A DNA stretch of 64,000 nt from Chitinophaga sp. HK235 (GCF_018255755.1 NZ_CP073766.1:1550001-1614000), one strand, 5' to 3'; counted from the first letter of the stretch, positions 17,381-25,540 are shown. Translations and numbers: made by a program. The notes: generated by a model not told the origin, from the letters alone.

Positions 17381-17824
17381 ATGAAAAACATGGAAATACC
17401 TGTCCGGAGAAAACTGGGCCTCAACCTTCTCCGGACTTTCAACTGGTCCTACGATCAGTCACAGCTTTTTTTTGCCCATTATGAACTGACATCCCAACAG
17501 TATAATGTTTTAAAAATACTCCATACCGCCGCGCATGCGCTCTCCACTTCCGAAATACTGGAACAGATGGAAGAAAAAAATGCGGGCGTATCACGGCTGG
17601 TAGACCGGCTGGTGGCCAAAGGTTTTGTAACAAAAGTCCCCAACCCCAGCGATAAGCGCCTGGTGGCTGTCAGCATCTCCGCCACCGGAATGGAACGCCT
17701 CAAAAAAGTAGACCGCAACCTGGACAAACTGGACCATGTATATGCAGCCCTGGACGATCACGAAGTAGCACAGTTAAATCGTTTGCTGGAAAAAATCAGA
17801 ACCACACCCTCACTCTTCTTATAG
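17381..17824 (+). CDS. MarR family transcriptional regulator
   Basis: Winged helix-turn-helix regulator of 147 residues. The recognition region is LSTSEILEQMEEKNAGVSRL (about residues 57-76), followed by the MarR signature VDRLVAKGFVTKVPNPSDKR with the wing residues DKR, and terminal dimerisation helices (ALDDHEVAQLNRLLEKI). It sits 23 bases after the SDR gene and 15 before the YCII gene. A suitable palindromic operator lies upstream of the SDR gene, so it probably represses its own operon and is released by a small ligand or oxidant. Confidence 0.9.
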   Translation: MKNMEIPVRRKLGLNLLRTFNWSYDQSQLFFAHYELTSQQYNVLKILHTAAHALSTSEILEQMEEKNAGVSRLVDRLVAKGFVTKVPNPSDKRLVAVSISATGMERLKKVDRNLDKLDHVYAALDDHEVAQLNRLLEKIRTTPSLFL

Positions 17825-17839
17825 CTAAAACCGTTTGTT

Positions 17840-18226
17840 ATGAAACAGGAATTCATGCTTTACATCCGCAATGAAGGCGACGCCAAAGCTGCTATGACAG
17901 CAGCTCAGCACCTGGAATTCGTAAAGAAATGTGAAGTATATATCAAACGTCTGCAGGAAGCCGATCAGCTGATAGCAGCCCAACCACTGTTACACAGCGG
18001 CTGGCTGCTCTCTAAAAGTAAGACCGGCTGGAAAAGCACCGCCATCGATCCTGCAAAGGAAATACAGGTGGGCTATTATCATATCAGGGCTTATGATCTG
18101 GAAGAAGCCATCGCTATTGCCAAAGACAACCCTGAATTTGAATATGTGCCTTCCGCTACTATTGAGGTAAGGCCTGTTAAAATCAAAGAAGAAGAGACGG
18201 GGTTTGAGTACCCCGAAAACGAATGA
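17840..18226 (+). CDS. YCII-related protein (third copy in window)
   Basis: Protein of 128 residues in the YCII-related family: an opening MKQEFMLYIRNEGD, a middle helix EFVKKCEVYIKRLQEADQLI, the strand IQVGYYHIRAYDLEEAIAIA and the closing ATIEVRPVK. It lacks a clear DGPF motif. Unlike the copies at 10091 and 57388 it is next to a MarR gene and has no sigma factor beside it. It probably forms the last gene of the SDR-MarR operon. Role unknown. Confidence 0.75.
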   Translation: MKQEFMLYIRNEGDAKAAMTAAQHLEFVKKCEVYIKRLQEADQLIAAQPLLHSGWLLSKSKTGWKSTAIDPAKEIQVGYYHIRAYDLEEAIAIAKDNPEFEYVPSATIEVRPVKIKEEETGFEYPENE

Positions 18227-18230
18227 CCAC

Positions 18231-18449
18231 TTATGCCTTCTTGCCCGTAAACAACGCGTAGATGGCCATTGCATGGCCATGACCCAGCGCGTATTCTTCC
18301 TTCAGCCAGGCAACGATCTGTCCTGCTTGCACCCCGGAAGCCAGTGCTCCCTTCTGCAGGAAACCTTTTTGCTCACCAAGCTTTTTAAAATCCTCCGGAG
18401 ATTTTCCGGTTTTAGTGTGGATATTATCGAGATATGCTTGAAAAGACAT
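18231..18449 (-). CDS. DUF4287 domain small protein
   Basis: From the ATG at 18449 the protein has about 72 residues: MSFQAYLDNIHTKTGKSPED, then a Gly-rich turn and GHGHAMAIYALFTGKKA. This is the DUF4287 pattern, a small helical domain of unknown function. A longer frame reaching 18512 exists, but it would overlap the VOC gene and lacks family similarity before this ATG. It starts 4 bases after the VOC gene, so the two are probably one transcript. Confidence 0.8.
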   Translation of the reverse strand: MSFQAYLDNIHTKTGKSPEDFKKLGEQKGFLQKGALASGVQAGQIVAWLKEEYALGHGHAMAIYALFTGKKA

Positions 18450-18453
18450 GGTA

Positions 18454-18885
18454 CTAATTGTTTTGAGGATAAGTGTAATTGAGCATCCATTTAATGCCGA
18501 ATTTGTCTTCACACATGCCGAAATAAGCGCCCCAGAAGGTTTTATTGACCGGCATCTCTATCTTTCCGCCTGCTGAAAGTACTTTAAACAGGCTGTCCAC
18601 CTCTTCTTCTGAATCTGTATGGATCACCAGATGTATGTTGTTGCCCAACTGTACCTGCTGTTCCATAGACTCCAGAAAATCTGTGGCCATCAGTATAGCG
18701 CCGCTTTTGGTAGTCAGACTGATATTCACGATTTTGTTCCGTTCGTGTGCCGGCATATTTTCACTACCGGGTGTATCACTGAAACGGGCAAACGTAGTAA
18801 ACTCTCCGCCAAATACTGATTTGTAAAAATTCATGGCTTCTTCACTGTTGCCCATGAAATTGAAGTAGGTTGTAATTGCCTGCAT
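18454..18885 (-). CDS. VOC family protein, PhnB-like
   Basis: Protein of 143 residues in the vicinal-oxygen-chelate superfamily, PhnB/3-demethylubiquinone-methyltransferase-like group. Marks: TYFNFMGNSEEAMNFYKSVF at the start, GGEFTTFARFSD, and the closing TFWGAYFGMCEDKFGIKWML. Two repeated beta-alpha-beta modules are visible. Despite the old name these are usually not methyltransferases; many bind small molecules or resist antibiotics. A TACCTTTG -7-like element lies on its strand at 18912-18919. Confidence 0.85.
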   Translation of the reverse strand: MQAITTYFNFMGNSEEAMNFYKSVFGGEFTTFARFSDTPGSENMPAHERNKIVNISLTTKSGAILMATDFLESMEQQVQLGNNIHLVIHTDSEEEVDSLFKVLSAGGKIEMPVNKTFWGAYFGMCEDKFGIKWMLNYTYPQNN

Positions 18886-18971
18886 GATTTTCTTTTTTTA
18901 GGATATCACCACAAAGGTAATAACAGAAACCAATAGATCTAACGGGTAAATACGACAACCTTAGGTGGGTA

Positions 18972-18999
18972 TTTGCGTCATAAATTACTTTTAACTTTG
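18972..18999 (+). promoter_or_regulatory. Candidate Bacteroidota promoter of the GlxA regulator
   Basis: TTTG at 18972-18975 and TAACTTTG at 18992-18999 match the phylum's -33 and -7 elements, with a 16-base spacer that is shorter than usual. The transcript would start at or next to the ATG at 19003, so the mRNA might be leaderless. Confidence 0.4.
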
Positions 19000-19002
19000 G
19001 GT

Positions 19003-19980
19003 ATGATCCGGATATACATTCTCACCCTCCGCAGAGCGGTCATAGCGTCCATCGCCGATTGTCAATATGTTTTCGCGATGGTGAATTCCTTTCTTGCAGA
19101 AAGCGGCAAAGCTCCCTTATTTGACATCAAACTGGCCGGTATTAGACCGGAGGTCAGCTACAACAATGGGGCCTTCTCTATCAAACCGGATGTACAGCTG
19201 GATGCAGTGAATGATGCAGACCTCATCATTGTGCCGGCACTCACTGGAGATATGACCACAGCCGTTATGCTGAACAGGGAATATTCCCTGTGGTTGGCTG
19301 AACAATATAAAGAAGGCGCAGAAGTGGCCTGCCTGGGCTCCGGCGTATTTCTGCTGGCGTTTTCCGGCGTAATGAAAGGAAAACAATGTACTACCCACTG
19401 GAACTATGCCAATGAACTCAAATATTTTTACCCTTCCGTAGAAGTGGTGGATGAGCGCATGATCACCGACCAACATGGGCTGTATTCCAGCGGCGGCGGC
19501 AGTGCACACTGGAACCTGTTACTGCATCTGGTAGAAAAACATGCAGGTCGCGAAATCGCTATCTATACCGCCAAATACTTTACCATAGATCTCGACAAAA
19601 ACATCCAGTCGCCTTTTATTGTCTTCCATGGCCTGAAAGACCACCACGATGAAGTCATCAAAACTTCACAGCAGCATATCGAAAAAAACTACAAACAGCG
19701 GCTCAGTGTAGATGAACTGGCCCTGCGGTTTAATATGAGCCGGCGCACTTTTGAACGTCGCTTTAAAAAGGCCACCCGCAGTACAGTAGCGGAGTACATT
19801 CAACGGGTCAAAATTGAGGGAGCCAAAAAACAACTGGAGATCGGCAGAAAGTCCATCCAGGAAGTAATGGTGAATATTGGCTACACTGATACCCAAACTT
19901 TCCGCGATGTGTTTCGCCGCATCACCGGTATGACACCGGTGGAATACAAAAACAAATACGCCCGGAAGATGCTGGAATAA
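19003..19980 (+). CDS. GlxA family transcriptional regulator (DJ-1/PfpI plus AraC)
   Basis: From the ATG at 19003 the protein has about 325 residues. Residues 1-200 are a DJ-1/PfpI-like domain with the nucleophile-elbow region VACLGSGVFLLAFSG (Ser where other members have Cys) and TTHWNYANELKYFYP. Residues 215-320 are an AraC DNA-binding domain with two helix-turn-helices (LSVDELALRFNMSRRTFERR and QEVMVNIGYTDTQTFRDVFR), ending TGMTPVEYKNKY. Upstream bases to 18973 are in frame but precede the natural start. The target genes are unknown; the divergent VOC/DUF4287 genes are candidates. Confidence 0.9.
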   Translation: MIRIYILTLRRAVIASIADCQYVFAMVNSFLAESGKAPLFDIKLAGIRPEVSYNNGAFSIKPDVQLDAVNDADLIIVPALTGDMTTAVMLNREYSLWLAEQYKEGAEVACLGSGVFLLAFSGVMKGKQCTTHWNYANELKYFYPSVEVVDERMITDQHGLYSSGGGSAHWNLLLHLVEKHAGREIAIYTAKYFTIDLDKNIQSPFIVFHGLKDHHDEVIKTSQQHIEKNYKQRLSVDELALRFNMSRRTFERRFKKATRSTVAEYIQRVKIEGAKKQLEIGRKSIQEVMVNIGYTDTQTFRDVFRRITGMTPVEYKNKYARKMLE

Positions 19981-20048
19981 TTTTAAAGAGCCATTGCCCC
20001 CTACTCTTCCCATTCAGTCCTTCTTACACTAATATATTTTCAGAAATT

Positions 20049-20079
20049 TTTGAAAATACCGAAACTTTAAATACTTTTG
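20049..20079 (+). promoter_or_regulatory. Consensus Bacteroidota promoter of the small membrane protein pair
   Basis: TTTG at 20049-20052, a 19-base spacer and TACTTTTG at 20072-20079 match TTTG-N19-TAnnTTTG exactly. The expected transcription start is about 20 bases before the ATG at 20105. Confidence 0.7.
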
Positions 20080-20104
20080 ACATCAGAAAAGCAACTGCAC
20101 TGTT

Positions 20105-20461
20105 ATGAACATCCTTGCTTACCTGATCTACTTTGCCATTACCTACATTATCACCGTACAGGTAGGATTGCGTTTTTACCGCAACGGCAGCATCTTCCTC
20201 CATGGCCTCATCCCCCACGACACTACGCTCTGTGAAGCGATTAACAACATTCTTCTGGTGGGTTATTACCTGGTGAATATCGGCTATGCCACCCTCATGA
20301 TCATCTTCTGGGGCACCATCCACAACTGGACGGAAATGCTTGCTGTCATTACCGGCAGCACCGGCTTCATCATTCTTTCCCTCGGTATACTGCATTGTTT
20401 CAATATGCTCACCATCTATTTTATCAGCAAACGGAATCAATTATTTCATCCCATAAAATAA
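20105..20461 (+). CDS. Small integral membrane protein, first of a related pair
   Basis: Protein of 118 residues with three to four hydrophobic segments: 5-25 (YLIYFAITYIITVQVGLRFY), 48-70 (ILLVGYYLVNIGYATLMIIF) and 80-105. The centre, FYRNGSIFLHGL then NNILLVGYYLVNIGYATLMI, aligns with FKNSSVFMLDIF and NALFETGFYLLNIGFAFLIM in the next gene, so the two are paralogues. I do not recognise the family. Its gene ends 6 bases before the next one, and both share a consensus promoter. Probably two subunits of one inner-membrane complex. Confidence 0.7.
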   Translation: MNILAYLIYFAITYIITVQVGLRFYRNGSIFLHGLIPHDTTLCEAINNILLVGYYLVNIGYATLMIIFWGTIHNWTEMLAVITGSTGFIILSLGILHCFNMLTIYFISKRNQLFHPIK

Positions 20462-20467
20462 TAGTAT

Positions 20468-20854
20468 ATGCAAGCTTCCCTGAATTTTGCGACCTATGTG
20501 ATTTACCTGCCGGTAGTGATTGTAGTCACCTGGCTGGTAGCATGGATACTGTTTAAAAACAGCAGCGTATTCATGCTCGACATTTTCCATGGCAAACAAG
20601 ACCTGGCCATGGCCACCAACGCTCTTTTTGAAACAGGTTTTTATCTGCTCAACATTGGCTTTGCTTTTCTGATTATGAAAGTAAGCTGGAAGGTACCTGA
20701 CGCACAGACCCTTGTGGAAGTACTAAGCAGCAAACTGGGTGGGTTCTTTATTTACCTGGGCATTATGTTGTTCTTCAACCTCTATCTTTTCTTCCGTGGC
20801 AGAAAAGTATCCAAAGCCCGCAGCCAGCAAGCCGGCCTTCATCCAGCCCAATAA
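20468..20854 (+). CDS. Small integral membrane protein, second of a related pair
   Basis: Protein of 128 residues with hydrophobic segments at about 9-30 (YVIYLPVVIVVTWLVAWILF), 55-70 (FYLLNIGFAFLIM) and 90-110 (GGFFIYLGIMLFFNLYLFF), and a basic tail that should be cytosolic by the positive-inside rule. It is a diverged copy of the preceding gene, sharing the NxG/S-S-x-F and GFYLLNIGFA positions. A terminator follows. No function can be assigned. Confidence 0.7.
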   Translation: MQASLNFATYVIYLPVVIVVTWLVAWILFKNSSVFMLDIFHGKQDLAMATNALFETGFYLLNIGFAFLIMKVSWKVPDAQTLVEVLSSKLGGFFIYLGIMLFFNLYLFFRGRKVSKARSQQAGLHPAQ

Positions 20855-20877
20855 AATAAAAACTATTGCCTGCAAAA

Positions 20878-20910
20878 GAAAAGCTGCTCCTTTATCAGGA
20901 ACAGCTTTTC
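20878..20910. terminator. Bidirectional terminator between small membrane pair and OmpA
   Basis: GAAAAGCTGCTCC and GGAACAGCTTTTC pair around a 7-base loop with one mismatch (a G-U pair on the minus-strand RNA). It sits between two convergent genes. Confidence 0.75.
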
Positions 20911-20950
20911 AGTATTGAAGGCAAGTTAAAAAATGGATGTTATAAGAAGA

Positions 20951-22357
20951 TTAGTATAAAGTAAATTCTACTCTTCTGTTTTGTTGACGGCCTTCGGCTG
21001 TTTTATTGGAAGCGATAGGCTGTGCAGCACCATATCCGGTAGCTTCGATCCGGGAAGGATTAGCGCCTTTAGACACCAGATAAGCTTTGATAGCTTCAGC
21101 ACGTCCTTTGGACAGACGCAGGTTAGTAGCGGCAGAACCGGTATTGTCAGTATGACCGGCCAGTTTCAGGCTGAAGTTTTTCTCTACCAGCAGCGCAGCT
21201 ACTTTGTCCAGGCTGGAGAAAGAAGTAGGTCTGATGGTAGCTTTACCCAGGTCAAATTCCAGGTTATCGATCGCATCTTTTACCACTTTTTTATCTGCTT
21301 CAGTAACGATGATTTTTTCTTTCACCACCTGTACCTGAGGAGTGGGTAAAGGACAACCAGCACCATCTACTTTAGTACCGGATGGTGTGTTAGGGCATTT
21401 GTCCAGATAATCAGGAACGCCGTCACCATCAGTATCCTTTTTCATATCAGCGATTTCACCTTTCAGCTGGCTGATAGCAGACTGGTTGCGGGAATCGCTT
21501 TCTGCCAGAGAGTTTTTCAGGGCAGCATTTTTATCCTGTAAATCCATTGCCAGTTGAGCAGCAGGATTTACAACAGCCAGTTGTGGCTTTCTTTTCTTGC
21601 CAAGGGCAAATTCAAGACCCAGACGCGCAGTAGAGAACTTGTCTTTATTGCCGCTGTTAACGCCATCAAACACTTTGCTGTCCACAAAATTCACGGTGTA
21701 ACCCAGATCGATGTTTACACCAGGAGCTACTACGAATTTCGCACCTACACCTACCGGAATAAACATTTCAGTATGTGTGGCTTTACCACCGGAAGTCATT
21801 ACTGCAGTCTCAGTACCATCGGCTGCTGTCACCACAGGTTTGAAGCCCATTACACCAGCACCTGCAGAAACGTATGGTATTACAAAACTCTGTTTGTTGA
21901 TCCAGTTGATAGATCCCAGGCTAAACACACCACTCATTGACGCGGACCAGTCGATATCTGTTTTAAAGGATTTAATGCCACCTGCAGCCGCATTACCATG
22001 TATATCAGTTAATGCCTGCGCTGCTTTGGTAGCTCCTTTTACCTGACCACGCATGAAGTCTGCCTGCAGGCCGAAGTTGTGAAATATTTGTTTTTTCACA
22101 TAAGCACCATACACAAAACCAACATTCTTAAAGTCGAAATTATTAAAATAGTAAGGACCTCCAAACGGACTGATAGCAGCGGAACCACCGCCCCATACGC
22201 CAACAGACCATGTACGGTAATCTTTCACACCATTAAAGGGAGTAACACGGGTAACCTTTTGGGTACTATCCTTTTCCTGCGCAAACGCAGTTCCAGTCAA
22301 TGCTAATACAGAAGAAGCCATCATGAGAGACTTCCCAAGAGTTGTAAACATCCTCAT
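20951..22357 (-). CDS. OmpA family outer-membrane protein with calcium-binding repeats
   Basis: Protein of 468 residues. Signal peptide MMASSVLALTGTAFAQ; residues 40-275 are an outer-membrane-type beta-barrel domain (DYRTWSVGVWGGGSAAISPF at its start). A short coiled linker (LQDKNAALKNSLAESDSRN) leads to a thrombospondin type-3 repeat, DTDGDGVPDYLDKCPNTPSG (about 313-332), which binds calcium. Residues 360-468 are the OmpA peptidoglycan-binding domain: LAGHTDNTGSAATNLRLSKG and the closing GRQQNRRVEFTLY. It links outer membrane and cell wall. The upstream region carries a long inverted repeat at 22392-22449. Confidence 0.93.
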   Translation of the reverse strand: MRMFTTLGKSLMMASSVLALTGTAFAQEKDSTQKVTRVTPFNGVKDYRTWSVGVWGGGSAAISPFGGPYYFNNFDFKNVGFVYGAYVKKQIFHNFGLQADFMRGQVKGATKAAQALTDIHGNAAAGGIKSFKTDIDWSASMSGVFSLGSINWINKQSFVIPYVSAGAGVMGFKPVVTAADGTETAVMTSGGKATHTEMFIPVGVGAKFVVAPGVNIDLGYTVNFVDSKVFDGVNSGNKDKFSTARLGLEFALGKKRKPQLAVVNPAAQLAMDLQDKNAALKNSLAESDSRNQSAISQLKGEIADMKKDTDGDGVPDYLDKCPNTPSGTKVDGAGCPLPTPQVQVVKEKIIVTEADKKVVKDAIDNLEFDLGKATIRPTSFSSLDKVAALLVEKNFSLKLAGHTDNTGSAATNLRLSKGRAEAIKAYLVSKGANPSRIEATGYGAAQPIASNKTAEGRQQNRRVEFTLY

Positions 22358-22391
22358 AAAAATTGGATTGGGTTAAATTATAATATTCTGT

Positions 22392-22449
22392 CCTGTTGCT
22401 AATAACATTCTAAAGTTGTTAATATATACGGTACCGTTGTTAGAACAGG
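22392..22449 (-). promoter_or_regulatory. Inverted repeat upstream of the ompA-like gene
   Basis: CCTGTTGCTAATAAC at 22392-22406 is answered by GTTGTTAGAACAGG at 22436-22449, nearly a perfect reverse complement. A 10-bp palindrome ACGGTACCGT lies at 22428-22437. It is 35-92 bases upstream of the start codon and could be an operator or an mRNA leader hairpin. Confidence 0.45.
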
Positions 22450-22634
22450 GAGGCATTTTGCAAAGTCTGTGCCAAGAGTTAACAAAAACATAAAAAACAA
22501 ATAGTAGAAATATTCAAAATGCTTACTGGCAAACAGTTTCAGCGAAATACATTTTTTTCTGTGGAAATTTTAGTTGCCATGATGATAATTTTTCACTTTT
22601 TATCTGTAACCCGTTGCATTGGCAGATACAACAT

Positions 22635-23027
22635 TTATAAAACATCTTTCAGGATACCATAAGGATCGTACGGGGTCCGTTTGCTGTTGTTGATAGCCCA
22701 TAACGCCATCGCCTGTACGACGGGTAAAAGGGAATGCCCTTCTTCCGTCAGCTCATAAAAAACAGAAGAAAAAGGGCCGGTGCCCGGATGTTTTTTCACC
22801 AAACCATCATTCTCCAGCTGTTTCAGGCTCTGGGTCAGCATTTTCTCAGTAATGGAAGAGATATCCTTTTTCAGCTGGCCATAACGTTTGGGACCAGGCA
22901 GCAGATGATAAATAATACTCGGTTTCCATTGCCCGCCTATTTTGTCCATGATGTAACAAACGGGGCAGTTGAGCATTCCTTCAGCTTTGTTTTGCTGATA
23001 AGTGGAGTTTTCCTTGATGGCGGTCAT
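22635..23027 (-). CDS. HxlR family transcriptional regulator
   Basis: Winged-helix regulator of 130 residues. The conserved opening MLNCPVCYIMDKIGGQWKPS (about 18-37) carries the Cys residues that some HxlR proteins use to sense electrophiles. The helix-turn-helix is RYGQLKKDISSITEKMLTQS, and the wing ends with FYELTEEGHSLLPVV. It is divergent from an NmrA-type NAD(P)-binding gene with only 76 bases between them, the usual arrangement for HxlR and its target. Confidence 0.92.
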   Translation of the reverse strand: MTAIKENSTYQQNKAEGMLNCPVCYIMDKIGGQWKPSIIYHLLPGPKRYGQLKKDISSITEKMLTQSLKQLENDGLVKKHPGTGPFSSVFYELTEEGHSLLPVVQAMALWAINNSKRTPYDPYGILKDVL

Positions 23028-23049
23028 ACTACATACTTTCGGGTAAGTC

Positions 23050-23081
23050 CTTGTCAGGACGAATCAACAAAAATAATTTTG
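23050..23081. promoter_or_regulatory. Overlapping divergent promoters, HxlR / NmrA-type pair
   Basis: Rightward: CTTG at 23050-23053, 20 bases, TAATTTTG at 23074-23081. Leftward: a -7 element TATTTTTG reads on the minus strand at 23068-23075. The two -7 boxes overlap, so one bound regulator would block both directions. The leftward -33 box is poor. Confidence 0.5.
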
Positions 23082-23103
23082 CTGCTATCATAATCATTTA
23101 TCT

Positions 23104-24000
23104 ATGCGATACACAATAACAGGCTCACTTGGCAATATTAGCAAATTATTGGTTACAAAATTAGTAAGGGAAGGACACCATGTAACCCTTATCAGCAGCG
23201 ATCCTCAGAAAGCTCCGGCCATTAAGGACATCGGTGCTGTTCCTGCAATTGGTGATATACAGCAGATTGATTTTCTGACAGATGCTTTCAGAGATGCAGA
23301 CGCAGTATATACCATGGTTCCCATTCAATTTGATCATACTGATTGGAGAGCGTCTATCCGTCAGACCGGGCAGATATACGCACAGGCTATACGTCAGGCG
23401 GGCATTAAACGAGTGGTCAACCTCAGCAGCATTGGCGCTCATTCACCAGACGGATGCGGGCCTGTCAGCGGACTGTATGATGTAGAACAGGCGTTGGATC
23501 AGCTGGAGGGGATACAGCTCACTCATTTGCGGCCGGCTAATTTTTACATCAACTTTTTTGCGGAGATCGCGCAGATCCGGCATCAGGGCGTTATTGGCAG
23601 AAATTATCCCGCCAGCACACCTGTTGTAATGGTAGATATACCTGCTATTGCAGACGCAGCAGCGGCGGCACTCACCACGACAGCGCAGCACCAAAGGAGT
23701 ATTCAGTATATCGTCAGCGATATACGAACAGCCGGCGAATCAGCAACTGTACTCGGACAGGCGATCGGCCGGCCGGGGCTGCCATGGGTAGAATATCCGG
23801 ACAACGAATACTTTGACATGCTGGTAGCCAACGGGCTGCCAGCCCATATTGCAGCCAACTATATAGAGCTGGGTGCTGCTATCAGGACAGGAAAACTTTT
23901 CGAAGACTTTTATCAACAGCCCGACATTCCCAAAACCGGCAGCAGGTTGGAAGCGTTTGCACAGGTATTTGCAGCAGCCTATCATGCAGAGAATAGGTAA
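23104..24000 (+). CDS. NmrA-type NAD(P)-binding oxidoreductase
   Basis: Atypical SDR of 298 residues, NmrA/NAD(P)H-binding group, like quinone oxidoreductase QorB. Start MRYTITGSLGNISKLLVTKL carries the Rossmann loop TGSLGNISK; SSDPQKAPAIKDIGAVPAIG fits the second strand, and VVNLSSIGAHSPDG with LTHLRPANFYINFFAE the middle of the fold. It likely acts on quinones or aldehydes. It is divergent from an HxlR regulator, whose members often control QorB/NmrA genes in response to electrophiles. A terminator follows at 24013. Confidence 0.88.
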   Translation: MRYTITGSLGNISKLLVTKLVREGHHVTLISSDPQKAPAIKDIGAVPAIGDIQQIDFLTDAFRDADAVYTMVPIQFDHTDWRASIRQTGQIYAQAIRQAGIKRVVNLSSIGAHSPDGCGPVSGLYDVEQALDQLEGIQLTHLRPANFYINFFAEIAQIRHQGVIGRNYPASTPVVMVDIPAIADAAAAALTTTAQHQRSIQYIVSDIRTAGESATVLGQAIGRPGLPWVEYPDNEYFDMLVANGLPAHIAANYIELGAAIRTGKLFEDFYQQPDIPKTGSRLEAFAQVFAAAYHAENR

Positions 24001-24012
24001 CGGGATAATACA

Positions 24013-24038
24013 AAGAGGCGTGGTTGCCCACGCCTCTT
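24013..24038. terminator. Terminator between NmrA-type gene and lpdA
   Basis: AAGAGGCGTGG pairs perfectly with CCACGCCTCTT around a 4-base loop. It lies between convergent genes and can serve both. Confidence 0.8.
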
Positions 24039-24068
24039 ATCTTTCAAACAGTATAACTATTGTGACAA

Positions 24069-25475
24069 TCAGATATTGATCGCTCCTTTTCCGGAAGCCA
24101 TCAGGAACGCATCTTTCAACGCTTCAGAGTAGGTGGGATGCGCATAGCTGAGGTGCGCCATTTCATCAGCAGTGGTTTCATGTGCCATTCCCACTACTGC
24201 CTGGCCGATCACATCAGCTGCTCTGGGTCCGATAACATGTACGCCCAGCACCTCGTTGTATGCTTCTGCTACCAGCACTTTCACAAAACCTTCCGTGTCC
24301 ATGGAAGCCCTTGCACGGGCGCTGGCCATATAAGGAAACTTACCCACCCGATAAACAATACCTTTGGCTTTCAGCTCTTCTTCCGTAGCGCCTACACCGG
24401 CCACTTCCGGCCAGGTATAAACAACACCGGGGATAAGATGATAATTCATATGCGGCCTTAATCCATGGATCACTTCCGCCACCAGCGTACCTTCTTCTTC
24501 CGCTTTATGCGCCAGCATAGGACCGCTGATCACATCACCGATGGCATATATATTCGGTGTAGTGGTTTGCAGGGTATTATTTACTTTGATCTTTCCATTT
24601 TTTTCTGCTTCCACTCCTGCTGCCTGCAGGTTTAAGCCGTCTGTATAGGGACGTCTGCCTACTGCTACCAGGCAATAGTCAGCTACCAGTTCCTGTTGTT
24701 TACCGTCTTTGTCCAGATAGCCCACTACAGCCGCTTCTCCGGTATTAACGGCTGTCTGCACCTTGCTGCTCAGCTGTATATCGATAGAGAGTCCGGCCAG
24801 TGATTTCTGCAACGCTTTTCCCAGATCCCTGTCCATAGTAGGAATCAGCGAATCAGCATACTCCAGGATAGTCACCTTTGTACCAATGCGGGCATATACA
24901 GAAGCCAGCTCCACTCCTATCACACCACCGCCGATAATGACCATGGAGGCCGGTTGGGAAGGCAACGACAAACTTTCCGTAGAGAAGATGATTCTTTTTT
25001 TATCGATAGTAATACCTGGAAGAGAAGATGGTTTGGAACCAGTGGCAATCACAAAATACTTACTGGCAAGCACCTGCTCAGCCTTGTCAGAAGATACTTT
25101 CAGGTGCGTGGCATCAATAAAACTACCCAGCCCATGGTGTACATCGATTCTATTTTTTTTCATCAGATATACCAGACCGGATGCATTTTGTTTTACCACC
25201 TCGTTCTTGCGGTGAATAAACTGGTTGAAGTCGAGCTGCAATGCAGACAATTTAATTCCATGCGTTTTAAACTGTGCATCTGCTTTATGATAATGCTCTG
25301 AACTGTCCAGCAAAGCCTTGGCTGGTATGCAACCCACATTGGTACAGGTACCTCCCAGTGTATCATATTTTTCTACCAGGGCTACCTTATATCCCAGTTG
25401 CGCCGACCGGATAGCAGATACATAACCGCCCGGACCGGAGCCTATCACAACAATGTCGTAATTGCTTGTATTCAT
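24069..25475 (-). CDS. lpdA: Dihydrolipoyl dehydrogenase (E3)
   Basis: FAD-dependent enzyme of 468 residues that reoxidises dihydrolipoamide in 2-oxo-acid dehydrogenase and glycine-cleavage complexes. The FAD loop is VVIGSGPGGYVSAIRSAQLG near residue 10; the redox-active disulfide is in GGTCTNVGCIPAKALL (Cys about 43 and 48); the NAD loop is MVIIGGGVIGVELASVYARI near 180; IYAIGDVISGPMLAHKAEEE binds FAD; and the C-terminal LSYAHPTYSEALKDA holds the catalytic His-Glu pair. No E1/E2 genes are adjacent, so it probably serves several complexes. A 40-bp palindrome lies 66-105 bases upstream. Confidence 0.95.
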   Translation of the reverse strand: MNTSNYDIVVIGSGPGGYVSAIRSAQLGYKVALVEKYDTLGGTCTNVGCIPAKALLDSSEHYHKADAQFKTHGIKLSALQLDFNQFIHRKNEVVKQNASGLVYLMKKNRIDVHHGLGSFIDATHLKVSSDKAEQVLASKYFVIATGSKPSSLPGITIDKKRIIFSTESLSLPSQPASMVIIGGGVIGVELASVYARIGTKVTILEYADSLIPTMDRDLGKALQKSLAGLSIDIQLSSKVQTAVNTGEAAVVGYLDKDGKQQELVADYCLVAVGRRPYTDGLNLQAAGVEAEKNGKIKVNNTLQTTTPNIYAIGDVISGPMLAHKAEEEGTLVAEVIHGLRPHMNYHLIPGVVYTWPEVAGVGATEEELKAKGIVYRVGKFPYMASARARASMDTEGFVKVLVAEAYNEVLGVHVIGPRAADVIGQAVVGMAHETTADEMAHLSYAHPTYSEALKDAFLMASGKGAINI

Positions 25476-25540
25476 CTTACATAATTTAATCTCAGATAAT
25501 GAGGCGGCTTATGATGCCGCTACCCGGCAAAGGTAAGGCA

